From NCBI GenBank assembly GCA_050183765.1, contig JBFXAZ010000014.1, positions 3,536-67,535 of the forward strand: a DNA stretch of 64,000 nucleotides, written 5' to 3'. The notes under the pieces were generated by a model. That model ran no database searches. It was not told where the DNA came from and was given only the letters and a program-made list of their open reading frames with translations. This DNA is from JAFAZJ01 sp050183765 (GTDB lineage Bacteria > Pseudomonadota > Alphaproteobacteria > Reyranellales > Reyranellaceae). This document shows positions 23,751-31,501 of the stretch, piece after piece. The position numbers were made by a program, and so were the translations under genes. Position 1 is the first letter of the stretch, and every line of letters begins with the position of its first letter.

Positions 23751-24773
23751 CTAGCCCGGCGCCTCGGCGAAGTGGCAAGCCACTTCGCGGCTTGGCGTGA
23801 CGCGACGCAGTGCCGGCATCGATTCGGCGCAGTCGCGCGTGCCCAGCGGGCAGCGGCCGTAGAAGCGGCAGACATTCGGATCGGGATCGATCGGGCTGCG
23901 CGGCTCGCCGGACAGGCGCAGCCTGCCTGTGCGCCGTTCGGGGTCGGCCTGCGGGATCGCCGAGATCAGCGCGCGTGTGTAGGGATGCAGCGGGTTGGCG
24001 AAAACCTCGTCGGCCGGTCCCGCCTCGACGATCCTGCCGAGATACATCACCAGCACGCGATCGCAGAGCAGGCGCACGACGTTGAGGTCGTGGCTGACGA
24101 ACAGGTAGCTCATGCCCAGCCGCGCCTTGAGGTCTTCGAGCAGCTGCAGGATGACGACCTGCACGGAGACGTCGAGCGCCGCGGTCGGCTCGTCGAGGAT
24201 CAGCAGCTCGGGCTCGACGGCGATGGCGCGGGCGATGCCGACGCGCGCCTTCTGGCCGCCGGAAAGCTGGTGCGGGAAGCGGCTCAGCAATTCGCGCGGC
24301 AGGCCGGTCATGTCGGCGAGGTTGTTGATCCGCGTGGTCAGCCCGTCGCCGCTCGCCCGTTTCAGCCGACGCAGCGGATCGGCGATGGCATCGAAGGCGG
24401 TGTAGCGCGGGTTCAGCGAATCGCCCGCGTCCTGGAACACCATCTGGATGCGCGCACGGTTCTCGTTGGCGGCGAAGTCGCGGGCGCGAAACAGCGACAG
24501 CTCGGTGGCGCCCAGCCGGATCACGCCCTCGGTCGGATCGAGCAGGCGGTTGATCAGCCGGACCAGGGTGGACTTGCCGCAGCCTGATTCGCCGACCAGC
24601 CCGACGGTCTCGCCGCGGCCGATGGCCAGGCTGACGTTGTCGACGGCGTGCAGCTTGGGCAAGGGCGCTTCCTCGCCGCGCAGCCGCTCGCGGAAGCGCT
24701 GCCACGCACCGCGCTTGGCGCCGACGTTGAAGCGCTTGTGCAGCTCGGCGATGTCGAGGAGGGGCGGGCTCAT
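23751..24773 (-). CDS. Dipeptide-type ABC transporter ATP-binding protein (DppF-like)
   Basis: A 340-residue ATPase with Walker A 'GESGCGKST', signature 'LSGGQKARVGIARAI' and Walker B 'LLILDEP'. The C-terminal oligopeptide-transporter domain has the Cys cluster 'VCRFYGRCPLGTRDC', which binds an Fe-S cluster in some members. It is the DppF-type half of a heterodimeric ATPase; the DppD-type half is the preceding gene, overlapping by ATGA (24770-24773). It powers uptake of the compound captured by the binding protein at 27834-29435. The downstream atzGEH genes suggest a nitrogen-rich organic ligand rather than peptides. Confidence 0.93.
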   Translation of the reverse strand: MSPPLLDIAELHKRFNVGAKRGAWQRFRERLRGEEAPLPKLHAVDNVSLAIGRGETVGLVGESGCGKSTLVRLINRLLDPTEGVIRLGATELSLFRARDFAANENRARIQMVFQDAGDSLNPRYTAFDAIADPLRRLKRASGDGLTTRINNLADMTGLPRELLSRFPHQLSGGQKARVGIARAIAVEPELLILDEPTAALDVSVQVVILQLLEDLKARLGMSYLFVSHDLNVVRLLCDRVLVMYLGRIVEAGPADEVFANPLHPYTRALISAIPQADPERRTGRLRLSGEPRSPIDPDPNVCRFYGRCPLGTRDCAESMPALRRVTPSREVACHFAEAPG

Positions 24774-25738
24774 AGCGGGTTCCGGCAGGCCACGAAATGC
24801 GCCTCGCCCAGCGCCGTGTGCGGCAGCGGTCCGGCGCAGGCGTCGAGGCGGCGTTCGCAGCGATCGCTGTAGCGGCAGCTCGGCAGGTCGTCGCGCCGCA
24901 GGTCGGGCAGGGATCCCGGGATCGAGGCCAGGGATGCCAGCGAACCGCTTTCGCTGGGCGTCGCCGCCAGCAGGCGGGCCGAATAGGGATGGCGCGCGGC
25001 GTTGAACAGAATGGCGCTGGGCGCGCTTTCGACGATGTGGCCGGCATGCATGACGACGATGCGGTCGCAATATTCCGCGGCGAGCGTCAGGTCGTGGGTG
25101 ATGAAGATGGTCGCGGTGCCGGTCTCGTGCGCCAGCTCGGCGATCAGGTCCATGATCACCGCCTGGGTCGTGACGTCGAGGCCGGTGGTCGGCTCGTCGG
25201 CGATCAGCAGGCTGGGCCGGCAGGCGATGGCGATGGCGATCATCACGCGCTGGCACATGCCGCCGGAGAGCTCGAAGGGATAGGCCTTGGCGCGGCGCTC
25301 CGGGTCGGGGATGCGCACCTTCTTCAGCATCTCGATCGCCAGCCCGGGCGCCTGGGCGCGCGTGGCGCCGCCGTGGCGCACCAGCACGTCGGCGATCTGC
25401 TCGCCGACGCGGCGGATCGGGTTGAGCGCCGTGCGCGGGTTCTGGAAGATCATCGACAGCTCGCGCCCGCGCAGCTCGGCCAGCTCGCGCTCCGACAGCT
25501 TCAAGAGGTCGGAGCCGCCGAACATCGCGGTGCCCGCCGTGACCTTTCCGGCCGCGTCGAGGATGCCCATGACGGCGAAGGCGGTGACCGACTTGCCCGA
25601 GCCGCTCTCGCCGACCAGCGCCACCGTCTCGCCCTTGGCGATGCTGAAGCCGACATGGTCGAGCACCTTCACCACGCCGGAGCGGGTGCGGAACTCGACG
25701 CAGAGGTTGTCGACGGCGAGGGCGGGCGCGGCGCTCAT
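24770..25738 (-). CDS. Dipeptide-type ABC transporter ATP-binding protein (DppD-like)
   Basis: A 322-residue ATPase with Walker A 'GESGSGKSV', signature 'LSGGMCQRVMIAIAIA', Walker B 'LLIADEP' and the C-terminal Cys-rich oligopeptide ATPase domain ('SCRYSDRCERRLDAC'). The signature has Cys where most relatives have Arg (LSGGMRQRV), a small oddity. The ATG at 25738 is served by GAGGAAG in a 14-bp unit that is repeated three times (25734-25775). It is translationally coupled to the DppF-like gene. Confidence 0.92.
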   Translation of the reverse strand: MSAAPALAVDNLCVEFRTRSGVVKVLDHVGFSIAKGETVALVGESGSGKSVTAFAVMGILDAAGKVTAGTAMFGGSDLLKLSERELAELRGRELSMIFQNPRTALNPIRRVGEQIADVLVRHGGATRAQAPGLAIEMLKKVRIPDPERRAKAYPFELSGGMCQRVMIAIAIACRPSLLIADEPTTGLDVTTQAVIMDLIAELAHETGTATIFITHDLTLAAEYCDRIVVMHAGHIVESAPSAILFNAARHPYSARLLAATPSESGSLASLASIPGSLPDLRRDDLPSCRYSDRCERRLDACAGPLPHTALGEAHFVACRNPL

Positions 25739-25775
25739 CTGCGCTTCCTCATGTGCGCTTCCTCATGTCCGCTTC
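25734..25775. repeat. Three tandem copies of a 14-bp Shine-Dalgarno/ATG unit
   Basis: Three contiguous 14-bp units (25734-25747, 25748-25761, 25762-25775) differ from each other by one base. On the minus strand each reads GAAGCGSASATGAG. A GAGGAAG ribosome binding sequence forms at each junction, so ATG triplets follow SD-like sequences repeatedly. The repeat spans the end of dppC and the start of the dppD-like gene. Confidence 0.85.
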
Positions 25776-26608
25776 CTGGGGTCGATGATGTCGCGCAGGC
25801 CGTCGCCCAGCAGGTTGAAGCAGAACACCGCCAGCATCAGCGTGGCGCCGGGGAACAGCGCGATCCACCATTCGCCCGACTGGATGAAGTTGGCGCCCTC
25901 GGCGACCATGATGCCCCATTCCGGTGCCGGCGGCCGCACGCCCAGGCCGATGAACGACAGGCCCGCCGCGTTGAGGATGGCGTAGCCCATGGTCAGCGAC
26001 ATCTGCACCATCATGATCGGCATGATGTTGGGCAGGATGTGGCCGAACAGCACGCGCGCCTCGCCGTTGCCGGAGAGCCGCGCGGCTTCGACGAAGCCGG
26101 CGTCGCGGCGGATGTTGGCCTCGGCGCGCGCCACGCGGGCGTAGAGCGGGAAGTTGATGATCGCCGTGGCGATGATGATGTTGGTGACCTTGTTGCCCAG
26201 CGCCGCGACGATGCCCATGGCAAGCACGAACAGCGGGAAGGCCATGATGGTGTCGGCGAGCCGGCCGACGATGCGGTCGGACCAGCCGCCGAAATAGCCC
26301 GCGGCGACGCCCGAGACCGCACCCAGCAGGAAGGCGAGGATCACCGAGGCGAAGGCGATGGTGAGGTCCAGCCGCGTCGCCACCAGCACGCGGCTGAAGA
26401 TGTCGCGGCCCAGCTGGTCGGTGCCGAACCAGTGCGCCGCCGAGGGCGGCTTCAGCGCCAGGCTGGTGTTGGTCGCCAGCGGATCGTAGGGCGCGATGAT
26501 AGGCCCGAAGATCGCCGCCAGCAGGAACAGCGCGAAGAGGCCGAAGGCGAAGGCCGTGATCGGATTCTCCGACAGCACATAGCGGGCGTGGCGCAGGAGC
26601 GGGAGCAT
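25763..26608 (-). CDS. Dipeptide-type ABC transporter permease (DppC-like)
   Basis: A 281-residue inner-membrane permease. It has an N-terminal helix, the DppC-type segment 'HWFGTDQLGRDIFSRVLVATR' near residue 60, and the EAA-like loop 'VARAEANIRRDAGFVEAARLSG'. Five to six membrane helices follow the usual pattern, ending at 'LGDGLRDIIDPRKRT'. It pairs with the DppB-like permease at 26796-27809, from which it is separated by a 187-base gap filled by a large palindromic repeat. The stop lies inside the 14-bp tandem repeat. Confidence 0.93.
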   Translation of the reverse strand: MLPLLRHARYVLSENPITAFAFGLFALFLLAAIFGPIIAPYDPLATNTSLALKPPSAAHWFGTDQLGRDIFSRVLVATRLDLTIAFASVILAFLLGAVSGVAAGYFGGWSDRIVGRLADTIMAFPLFVLAMGIVAALGNKVTNIIIATAIINFPLYARVARAEANIRRDAGFVEAARLSGNGEARVLFGHILPNIMPIMMVQMSLTMGYAILNAAGLSFIGLGVRPPAPEWGIMVAEGANFIQSGEWWIALFPGATLMLAVFCFNLLGDGLRDIIDPRKRT

Positions 26609-26624
26609 GGCTAGCCCGCCCTTT

Positions 26625-26777
26625 CCTTCTCCCCGCGAAGGCGGGGAGAAGGTGCCGAGCGGAGCGAGGCGGATGAGGGGCTTCCTCGTTCAACACCCAC
26701 TGACGTCGCCGTTGAGCCTTCGCGAAGCCCCTCATCCGCCCTTCGGGCACCTTCTCCCCGCCTTCGCGGGGAGAAGG
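26625..26777. repeat. Palindromic intergenic repeat, family A (copy 1)
   Basis: A 153-bp near-palindrome. Each end is itself a perfect hairpin with 12-bp arms CCTTCTCCCCGC/GCGGGGAGAAGG and a 4-base loop (26625-26652 and 26750-26777). An inner inverted pair, GCGGATGAGGGGCTT and its complement, brackets a variable centre. It lies inside the transporter operon between dppB- and dppC-like genes. Copies occur at 39361, 57032 and 60113. Confidence 0.92.
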
Positions 26778-26795
26778 AGAAGATGGATGCCCGCC

Positions 26796-27809
26796 TCATG
26801 CGTCCAGCCTCACGCGCGGATCGACCAGGCCGTAGAGGATGTCGATCACCAGGTTGAGCGCGATGTAGAGCACCGCCATGGTCAGCACGAAGCCCTGCAC
26901 CGGCGCGTAGTCCGAGGTGATCAGCGCGTTGACGGCGTAGAGCCCGATGCCCGGCCAGGCGAACACCGTCTCGACCAGGACGTTGGCGCCGAGCAGGAAG
27001 GAGAACACCATGCCCAGGGTGGTGATCACCGGCAGCACGGCGTTGCGGAAGGCGTAGGTGAAGACCACGGTGCGCGGCGCCAGGCCGCTGGCCCGCGCGG
27101 TGCGGATGAAGTCGCTGCCCAGCACCGAGAGCATCGAGCCGCGCGTCATGCGCGCCAGCGGCGCCAGCGAGAAGATCGCCATCGCGGACGCCGGCAATGC
27201 CAGCTGCCGCAGGCTTCCCCAGAACGCCTCGCCGTTGCCCGTCAGCAGGCTGTCGATCAGGTAGAAGCCGGTGATGTGCGTGGGCGGCGAGACGAAGATG
27301 TCGAGCCGGCCGGTCGGCGCCGGCGCGATCTGCAGGAGATAGTAGAAGACATAGGCGAACAGCAGGCCGGTGAAGAACACCGGCAGCGAGACGCCCGCCG
27401 TGGTGATCACGCGGCAGACGTGGTCGATCCACGATCCCTGCTTCACCGCCGCGAGCACGCCCAGGGGAATGGCGATGCCGGCGGCGAGGACCAGCGCCAC
27501 CAGGGTCAGCTCGGCCGAGGCGGGCAGGCGCGTGGCGATTTCCGTCACGACGGGCTGGCCGGTCGACAGCGAGGTGCCGAGATTGCCGCTCAGCAGGTCG
27601 CCGACATAGGCGACGAACTGCTCGGGCAGCGACTTGTCGAGGCCGAGCTTGGCGCGGATCTCGGCGATCGCCTGCGGCGTGGCGGCGAGCCCCGCGAAAT
27701 ACGCCGCGGGGTCGCCCGGCAACAGGCGGGTGAGCGCGAAGGTGACGACCACCACGCCGATGACGCTCGGCACGGCCGTCGCCAGCCGCGACAGGATCTG
27801 GCCGAGCAT
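26796..27809 (-). CDS. Dipeptide-type ABC transporter permease (DppB-like)
   Basis: A 337-residue inner-membrane permease. The N-terminal helix is followed by the family block 'LTRLLPGDPAAYFAG', a periplasmic loop, and the permease core with the EAA-type loop 'SDFIRTARASGLAPRTVVFTYAFRNAVLP'. It ends at 'LYGLVDPRVRLDA', typical of DppB. ATG 27809 has GGGGAGGA upstream. It lies 24 bases after the binding-protein gene, and the family A repeat separates it from dppC. Confidence 0.93.
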   Translation of the reverse strand: MLGQILSRLATAVPSVIGVVVVTFALTRLLPGDPAAYFAGLAATPQAIAEIRAKLGLDKSLPEQFVAYVGDLLSGNLGTSLSTGQPVVTEIATRLPASAELTLVALVLAAGIAIPLGVLAAVKQGSWIDHVCRVITTAGVSLPVFFTGLLFAYVFYYLLQIAPAPTGRLDIFVSPPTHITGFYLIDSLLTGNGEAFWGSLRQLALPASAMAIFSLAPLARMTRGSMLSVLGSDFIRTARASGLAPRTVVFTYAFRNAVLPVITTLGMVFSFLLGANVLVETVFAWPGIGLYAVNALITSDYAPVQGFVLTMAVLYIALNLVIDILYGLVDPRVRLDA

Positions 27810-27833
27810 CGCGTGGTCCTCCCCGCCCCGGCC

Positions 27834-29435
27834 TCAGCCCTTGACGAGCTGGCGGTAGTCGAGCTGGCGGTGGAACCAGTAGCGGTAGCCGGTGACGTTC
27901 TTCTGCATCGCCACGTTGAGCAGCGGCTGGAACAGCGGGATGCGCGGCACTTCCTCGAAGGCGATATCGACGAAGCCCTTCACCGCCGCCTCGTACTCCG
28001 GACCCGTGGTGAAGCGCGCCTTCTCGATCAGCGCGTCCATGGTCGGGTTCTGGTAGCTCATCGTGTTGAACACGGCGTTCTGGCCGTGATAGCACCAGAA
28101 GAAGAAGTACTCGGCGTAGTTCAGCCAGCCGCCGAAGGTGTTGGTGATCATCGGCAGGTTCTTCTTCAACAGCTCCGCGCGCCAGTTGGCACCGGGGATC
28201 TTGTTGATCGTCGCCTTGATGCCGATCTGCGCCAGGCTCTCCTGCACCAGCACGCTCAGCGGCTCGTTGATGCCGGCGAGACCGAGATCGAAGCTCAAGG
28301 TCGTCTCGAAGCCGTTGGGATAGCCGGCCTCGGCGAGCAGCGCCTTGGCCTTGGCGATGTCGGTGTTGTAGCCGTGCTTCTGCGGCCAGTAGGTGCCCTT
28401 GGCCTTGTTGTCGGCGCCGCCGAAGAGCGGGATCGACTGGCCGAACATCACGGCGTCCTGGATCTTCTGGTAGGGGATGGCATAGGCCACCGCCTGGCGG
28501 ACCTTCACGTTGTCGAACGGCTTCTGCTTCACGTTCATGCCGATGTACTGAATGGCGTTCTCGACCGGCGTGCCGACGATGGTCAGCTTGGGCGAGGATT
28601 TCAGCTCGGCGAAGTCCTTCGAGCCGAGATCGAACGAGATGTCGGCGTCGCCGCGTTCCAGCAGCGCACGGCGATTGCCGGCGCTGGGGATGATGCGCAT
28701 GATCACGCGCTTGATCTTGGGCATCGGCCCGCTCTTCCAGTCGTCGTTGCGCGCGTAGACGACTTCCTGCCCGGGCTGCCAGCGCTCGATCTTGTAGGCG
28801 CCGCCGCCGGCCAGGTTGTTCTTGGCCCACGCCATCGCCCAGGGGTCGGTGGCGGTCGCGTGCTTCTTGCACAGCTCGGAGTTCATGATCACCGGCACCG
28901 GCACCGCGAGGTCCGGCATGCTGAGCTTGTCGGCGCGCAGGAAGTCGACGCGGAAGGTGTGGTCGTCGACGGCGACGAACTGCTCGGGCTTCTGCAGCGA
29001 GCCGGCGGCCATCTGGAAGGTCGGGAAGCCGCCGACCTTGACGGCGCGGTCGAACGACCACTTCACGTCCTTGGCGGTGACCGGCGTGCCGTCGTGGAAC
29101 TTCGCGTCCTTGCGCAGCTTGAAGGTCGCCGAGGTCGGGGTGACGTTCCACTCCGTCGCCAGCTCCGGCTCGAGCTTGGAATAGTCGTAGTGGTCGTGCC
29201 CGTTGGCGTCCTTCTTCACGCCATAGGTCATCAGCCGGTCATGGGTGTTCCACGACACCTCGTAGGACGGCCGGTTGGCGCCCACGCCGTGGATATCCAT
29301 CATGTTGGGCGTGTTCTCGGCGACGATCAGCAGCGTCTCCTGACGCGACTGCGCCTTCAGCGGCGAGAACACCGCCGGCGCTGCCACCGACGTGGCCAAT
29401 GCGCTCGACGATGCGAGAAAGGTGCGGCGCTTCAT
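27834..29435 (-). CDS. ABC transporter solute-binding protein, family 5, Tat-exported
   Basis: A 533-residue family 5 binding protein. The N-terminus 'MKRRTFLASSSALATSVAAP' is a twin-arginine-type signal. The mature protein shows 'LRKDAKFHDGTPVTAKDVKWSFDR' in two parts of the canonical signature and a C-terminal lobe ending 'YRYWFHRQLDYRQLVKG'. It is the first gene of a nine-gene operon (binding protein, DppBCDF-like, AtzG, AtzE, AtzH, hydroxyacid dehydrogenase) read from a perfect sigma-54 promoter at 29498-29483. ATG 29435 has GGGGAG upstream. The ligand is probably an organic nitrogen compound, inferred from the operon. Confidence 0.92.
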   Translation of the reverse strand: MKRRTFLASSSALATSVAAPAVFSPLKAQSRQETLLIVAENTPNMMDIHGVGANRPSYEVSWNTHDRLMTYGVKKDANGHDHYDYSKLEPELATEWNVTPTSATFKLRKDAKFHDGTPVTAKDVKWSFDRAVKVGGFPTFQMAAGSLQKPEQFVAVDDHTFRVDFLRADKLSMPDLAVPVPVIMNSELCKKHATATDPWAMAWAKNNLAGGGAYKIERWQPGQEVVYARNDDWKSGPMPKIKRVIMRIIPSAGNRRALLERGDADISFDLGSKDFAELKSSPKLTIVGTPVENAIQYIGMNVKQKPFDNVKVRQAVAYAIPYQKIQDAVMFGQSIPLFGGADNKAKGTYWPQKHGYNTDIAKAKALLAEAGYPNGFETTLSFDLGLAGINEPLSVLVQESLAQIGIKATINKIPGANWRAELLKKNLPMITNTFGGWLNYAEYFFFWCYHGQNAVFNTMSYQNPTMDALIEKARFTTGPEYEAAVKGFVDIAFEEVPRIPLFQPLLNVAMQKNVTGYRYWFHRQLDYRQLVKG

Positions 29436-29482
29436 GATGCTGATCTCCCCGATTGCCCCAACCCGGGCCCCGCGACACAGGC

Positions 29483-29498
29483 AGCAAGGGACGTGCCA
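29483..29498 (-). promoter_or_regulatory. Sigma-54 promoter for transporter-atzGEH operon
   Basis: On the minus strand TGGCACGTCCCTTGCT matches the full sigma-54 consensus TGGCACG-N4-TTGCW. The predicted start is about 29472, giving a 37-base leader that contains the GGGGAG ribosome site of the binding-protein gene. This places the operon under nitrogen or another enhancer-dependent control. Confidence 0.85.
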
Positions 29499-29548
29499 GC
29501 AATTTTCCTAAGGAATCTCGCGGATACCTGACATTATGCTAGTCAGAT

Positions 29549-29575
29549 TGCATACATTGAGGTCGTGGATGCATA
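29549..29575. promoter_or_regulatory. Direct repeats TGCATA 21 bp apart in divergent promoter region
   Basis: TGCATA occurs at 29549-29554 and 29570-29575, two helical turns apart, in the AT-richest part of the gap between the divergent operons. Each is preceded by G-R-W bases and followed by a T/A-rich run. It may be an operator for the GntR protein at 31474-32160 or an activator site. This is a pattern only; no factor is assigned. Confidence 0.35.
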
Positions 29576-29615
29576 TTTTATGATCACCTAGGGTCATTCG
29601 AGGTGCCTTGAGGCT

Positions 29616-29631
29616 TGGCACAAGGCTTGAT
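29616..29631 (+). promoter_or_regulatory. Sigma-54-like promoter for atzF
   Basis: TGGCACAAGGCTTGAT has a perfect -24 box and correct spacing but TTGA at -12 where consensus has TTGC, the same deviation as the nasS promoter. The predicted start at about 29642 fits the ATG at 29663 (leader of 21 bases) and not the one at 29645. Confidence 0.5.
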
Positions 29632-29662
29632 TAAGGAAGTGGCAATGCGAGGGGGAGGCGGG

Positions 29663-31501
29663 ATGGCGTCGGCGAGCGAAAGTTTGGATATCCAGCGCCT
29701 GCGCCAGGACTATCGGGACGCCCGCCGCAAGCCCTCCGCGGTGATCGGGGACGTGCTCGCGCGGATTTCTGCGGCGGGTGACGACGCGGTCTGGATCAGC
29801 CGCTTTGCCGACGACGCACTGCGGTCGGCTGGCGGGAGGCTCGATCGGCTGCTGGCCGACGATCCGACCGTTCTCGATCGCCAGCCGCTGTTCGGCGTGC
29901 CCTTCGCGGTGAAGGACAACATCGACGTCGCGGGCCTGCAGACCACGGCCGCCTGCCCGGCGTTCGCCTACACGCCGGCCCGGTCCGCGACCGTCGTCGA
30001 TCGACTGACGGCGGCCGGCGCCATCGTCGTCGGCAAGACGAACCTCGACCAGTTCGCCACCGGCCTCGTCGGCGTGCGCTCGCCCTATGGCGTGGCGCGC
30101 AATCCGTTCGACGCGGCGTATCTGCCCGGCGGGTCGAGCTCCGGCTCGGCGGTCGCGGTGTCGTCCGGCCTGGTGAGCTTCGCGCTGGGCACCGACACCG
30201 CCGGCTCGGGCCGCGTGCCCGCCGGCTTCAACAATATCGTCGGCTTGAAGCCCAGCATCGGCCTGCTGTCAGCATCCGGAGTCGTGCCGGCGTGCCGCGC
30301 GCTGGACGTCGTGTCGGTCTTCGCGCTCAGCGTCGACGACAGCCTCGCCGTGCTGCGCGCGGCGATGGGCTTCGATGCCGCCGACGTCTATTCACGCGCC
30401 GCGCCGGCGGGCTTCGTCGCCGACCTGGCGACGCCGCCGGCACGCCTGCGCTGCGCCGTGCCGCGGCCGGACCAGCGCGAGTTCTTCGGCGATGCCCAGG
30501 CCGCGGCGATCTACGCGCAGTCGCTTGAACGCCTGCAGCGCCTGGGCGCGACGCTGGTCGAGATCGACTACGCGCCGCTCGCCGAAGCCGCCGCCGTGCT
30601 CTACAGCCCGGCCGGCGCCGCCGAGCGCACGACGGCGATCGATGACTTCATCGCCAGGCGCGGGCAGGACATGCACCCGGTCACGCGCACCATCATCGAC
30701 AGCGGCCGCAAGGCGACGGCGGTCGATGTCTACCGGGCACGCGATCGGCTACGCGTGTTGCGTCGTCACGCCGAGGCCATCTTCGCCGATTGCGAGGTGC
30801 TGGCCCTGCCGACCTCGGGCACGATCTATCGCGTCGCGGAGGTGCTGGCCGATCCGGTGCGGCTCAACAGCAATCTCGGCCACTACACCAACTTCGTGAA
30901 CCAGCTGGACCTGTCGGCCCTGGCCGTTCCCGCCGGCTTTCGCGCCGATGGATTGCCCGCCGGGATCACGCTGATCGCGCCGGCCTTCCGCGAAGGGCGA
31001 CTGGCGGCGATCGGCGAGGCGTTCCATCGCGACGTCGGCGCGACGATGGGCGCGACGGGTATCGCGCTGCCGTCGCCCCGTCCGGCCGCTGCGGCGCCCA
31101 GCTATCCCGACATGCCGATCGTCGTTCTCGGCGCGCATATGAGCGGCCTGCCGCTCAACCGCGAGCTCCAGGCGCTGGGTGCACGCTTCGAGGCGGCGTG
31201 CACCACGGAGCCGGTCTATCGCTTCTACCGGCTGCCCGGCGCCGGCGTCGCCCGGCCCGGGCTGGTGCGCGTCGCCAAGGCGGGCGTCGCCATCGAGGGC
31301 GAGATCTGGCGCGTGCCCCTCGACGCCGTCGGCGCCCTGCTGGCGCGCATCCCGTCGCCCCTGGGCCTGGGCGACATCGCGCTGGCCGACGGCCGCAAGG
31401 TGAAGGGCTTCCTCTGCGAAGCCGCCGCCGTCGAGGGCGCCGAGGACATCTCGGCCTGCGGCGGCTGGCGCGGCTATCTCGCGCGCGCCTCGGCGACATA
31501 G
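29663..31501 (+). CDS. atzF: Allophanate hydrolase AtzF
   Basis: A 612-residue amidase-signature enzyme that splits allophanate into ammonia and carbon dioxide. The triad residues are Lys84 ('FAVKDNIDV'), Ser158 ('GGSSSGSAVA') and Ser182 ('TDTAGSGRVPAGFNN'). After the amidase domain (about 1-450) comes the C-terminal AtzF-specific domain (about 475-612, 'VVLGAHMSGLPLNREL ... GRKVKGFLCE'). I use ATG 29663, preceded by GGGGGAGG and consistent with the promoter; ATG 29645 is an alternative. It reads divergently from the atzGEH operon and completes the carboxybiuret-to-ammonia route. No AtzD or urea carboxylase is visible. Its 3' end overlaps the convergent gntR gene by 28 bases. Confidence 0.93.
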   Translation: MASASESLDIQRLRQDYRDARRKPSAVIGDVLARISAAGDDAVWISRFADDALRSAGGRLDRLLADDPTVLDRQPLFGVPFAVKDNIDVAGLQTTAACPAFAYTPARSATVVDRLTAAGAIVVGKTNLDQFATGLVGVRSPYGVARNPFDAAYLPGGSSSGSAVAVSSGLVSFALGTDTAGSGRVPAGFNNIVGLKPSIGLLSASGVVPACRALDVVSVFALSVDDSLAVLRAAMGFDAADVYSRAAPAGFVADLATPPARLRCAVPRPDQREFFGDAQAAAIYAQSLERLQRLGATLVEIDYAPLAEAAAVLYSPAGAAERTTAIDDFIARRGQDMHPVTRTIIDSGRKATAVDVYRARDRLRVLRRHAEAIFADCEVLALPTSGTIYRVAEVLADPVRLNSNLGHYTNFVNQLDLSALAVPAGFRADGLPAGITLIAPAFREGRLAAIGEAFHRDVGATMGATGIALPSPRPAAAAPSYPDMPIVVLGAHMSGLPLNRELQALGARFEAACTTEPVYRFYRLPGAGVARPGLVRVAKAGVAIEGEIWRVPLDAVGALLARIPSPLGLGDIALADGRKVKGFLCEAAAVEGAEDISACGGWRGYLARASAT

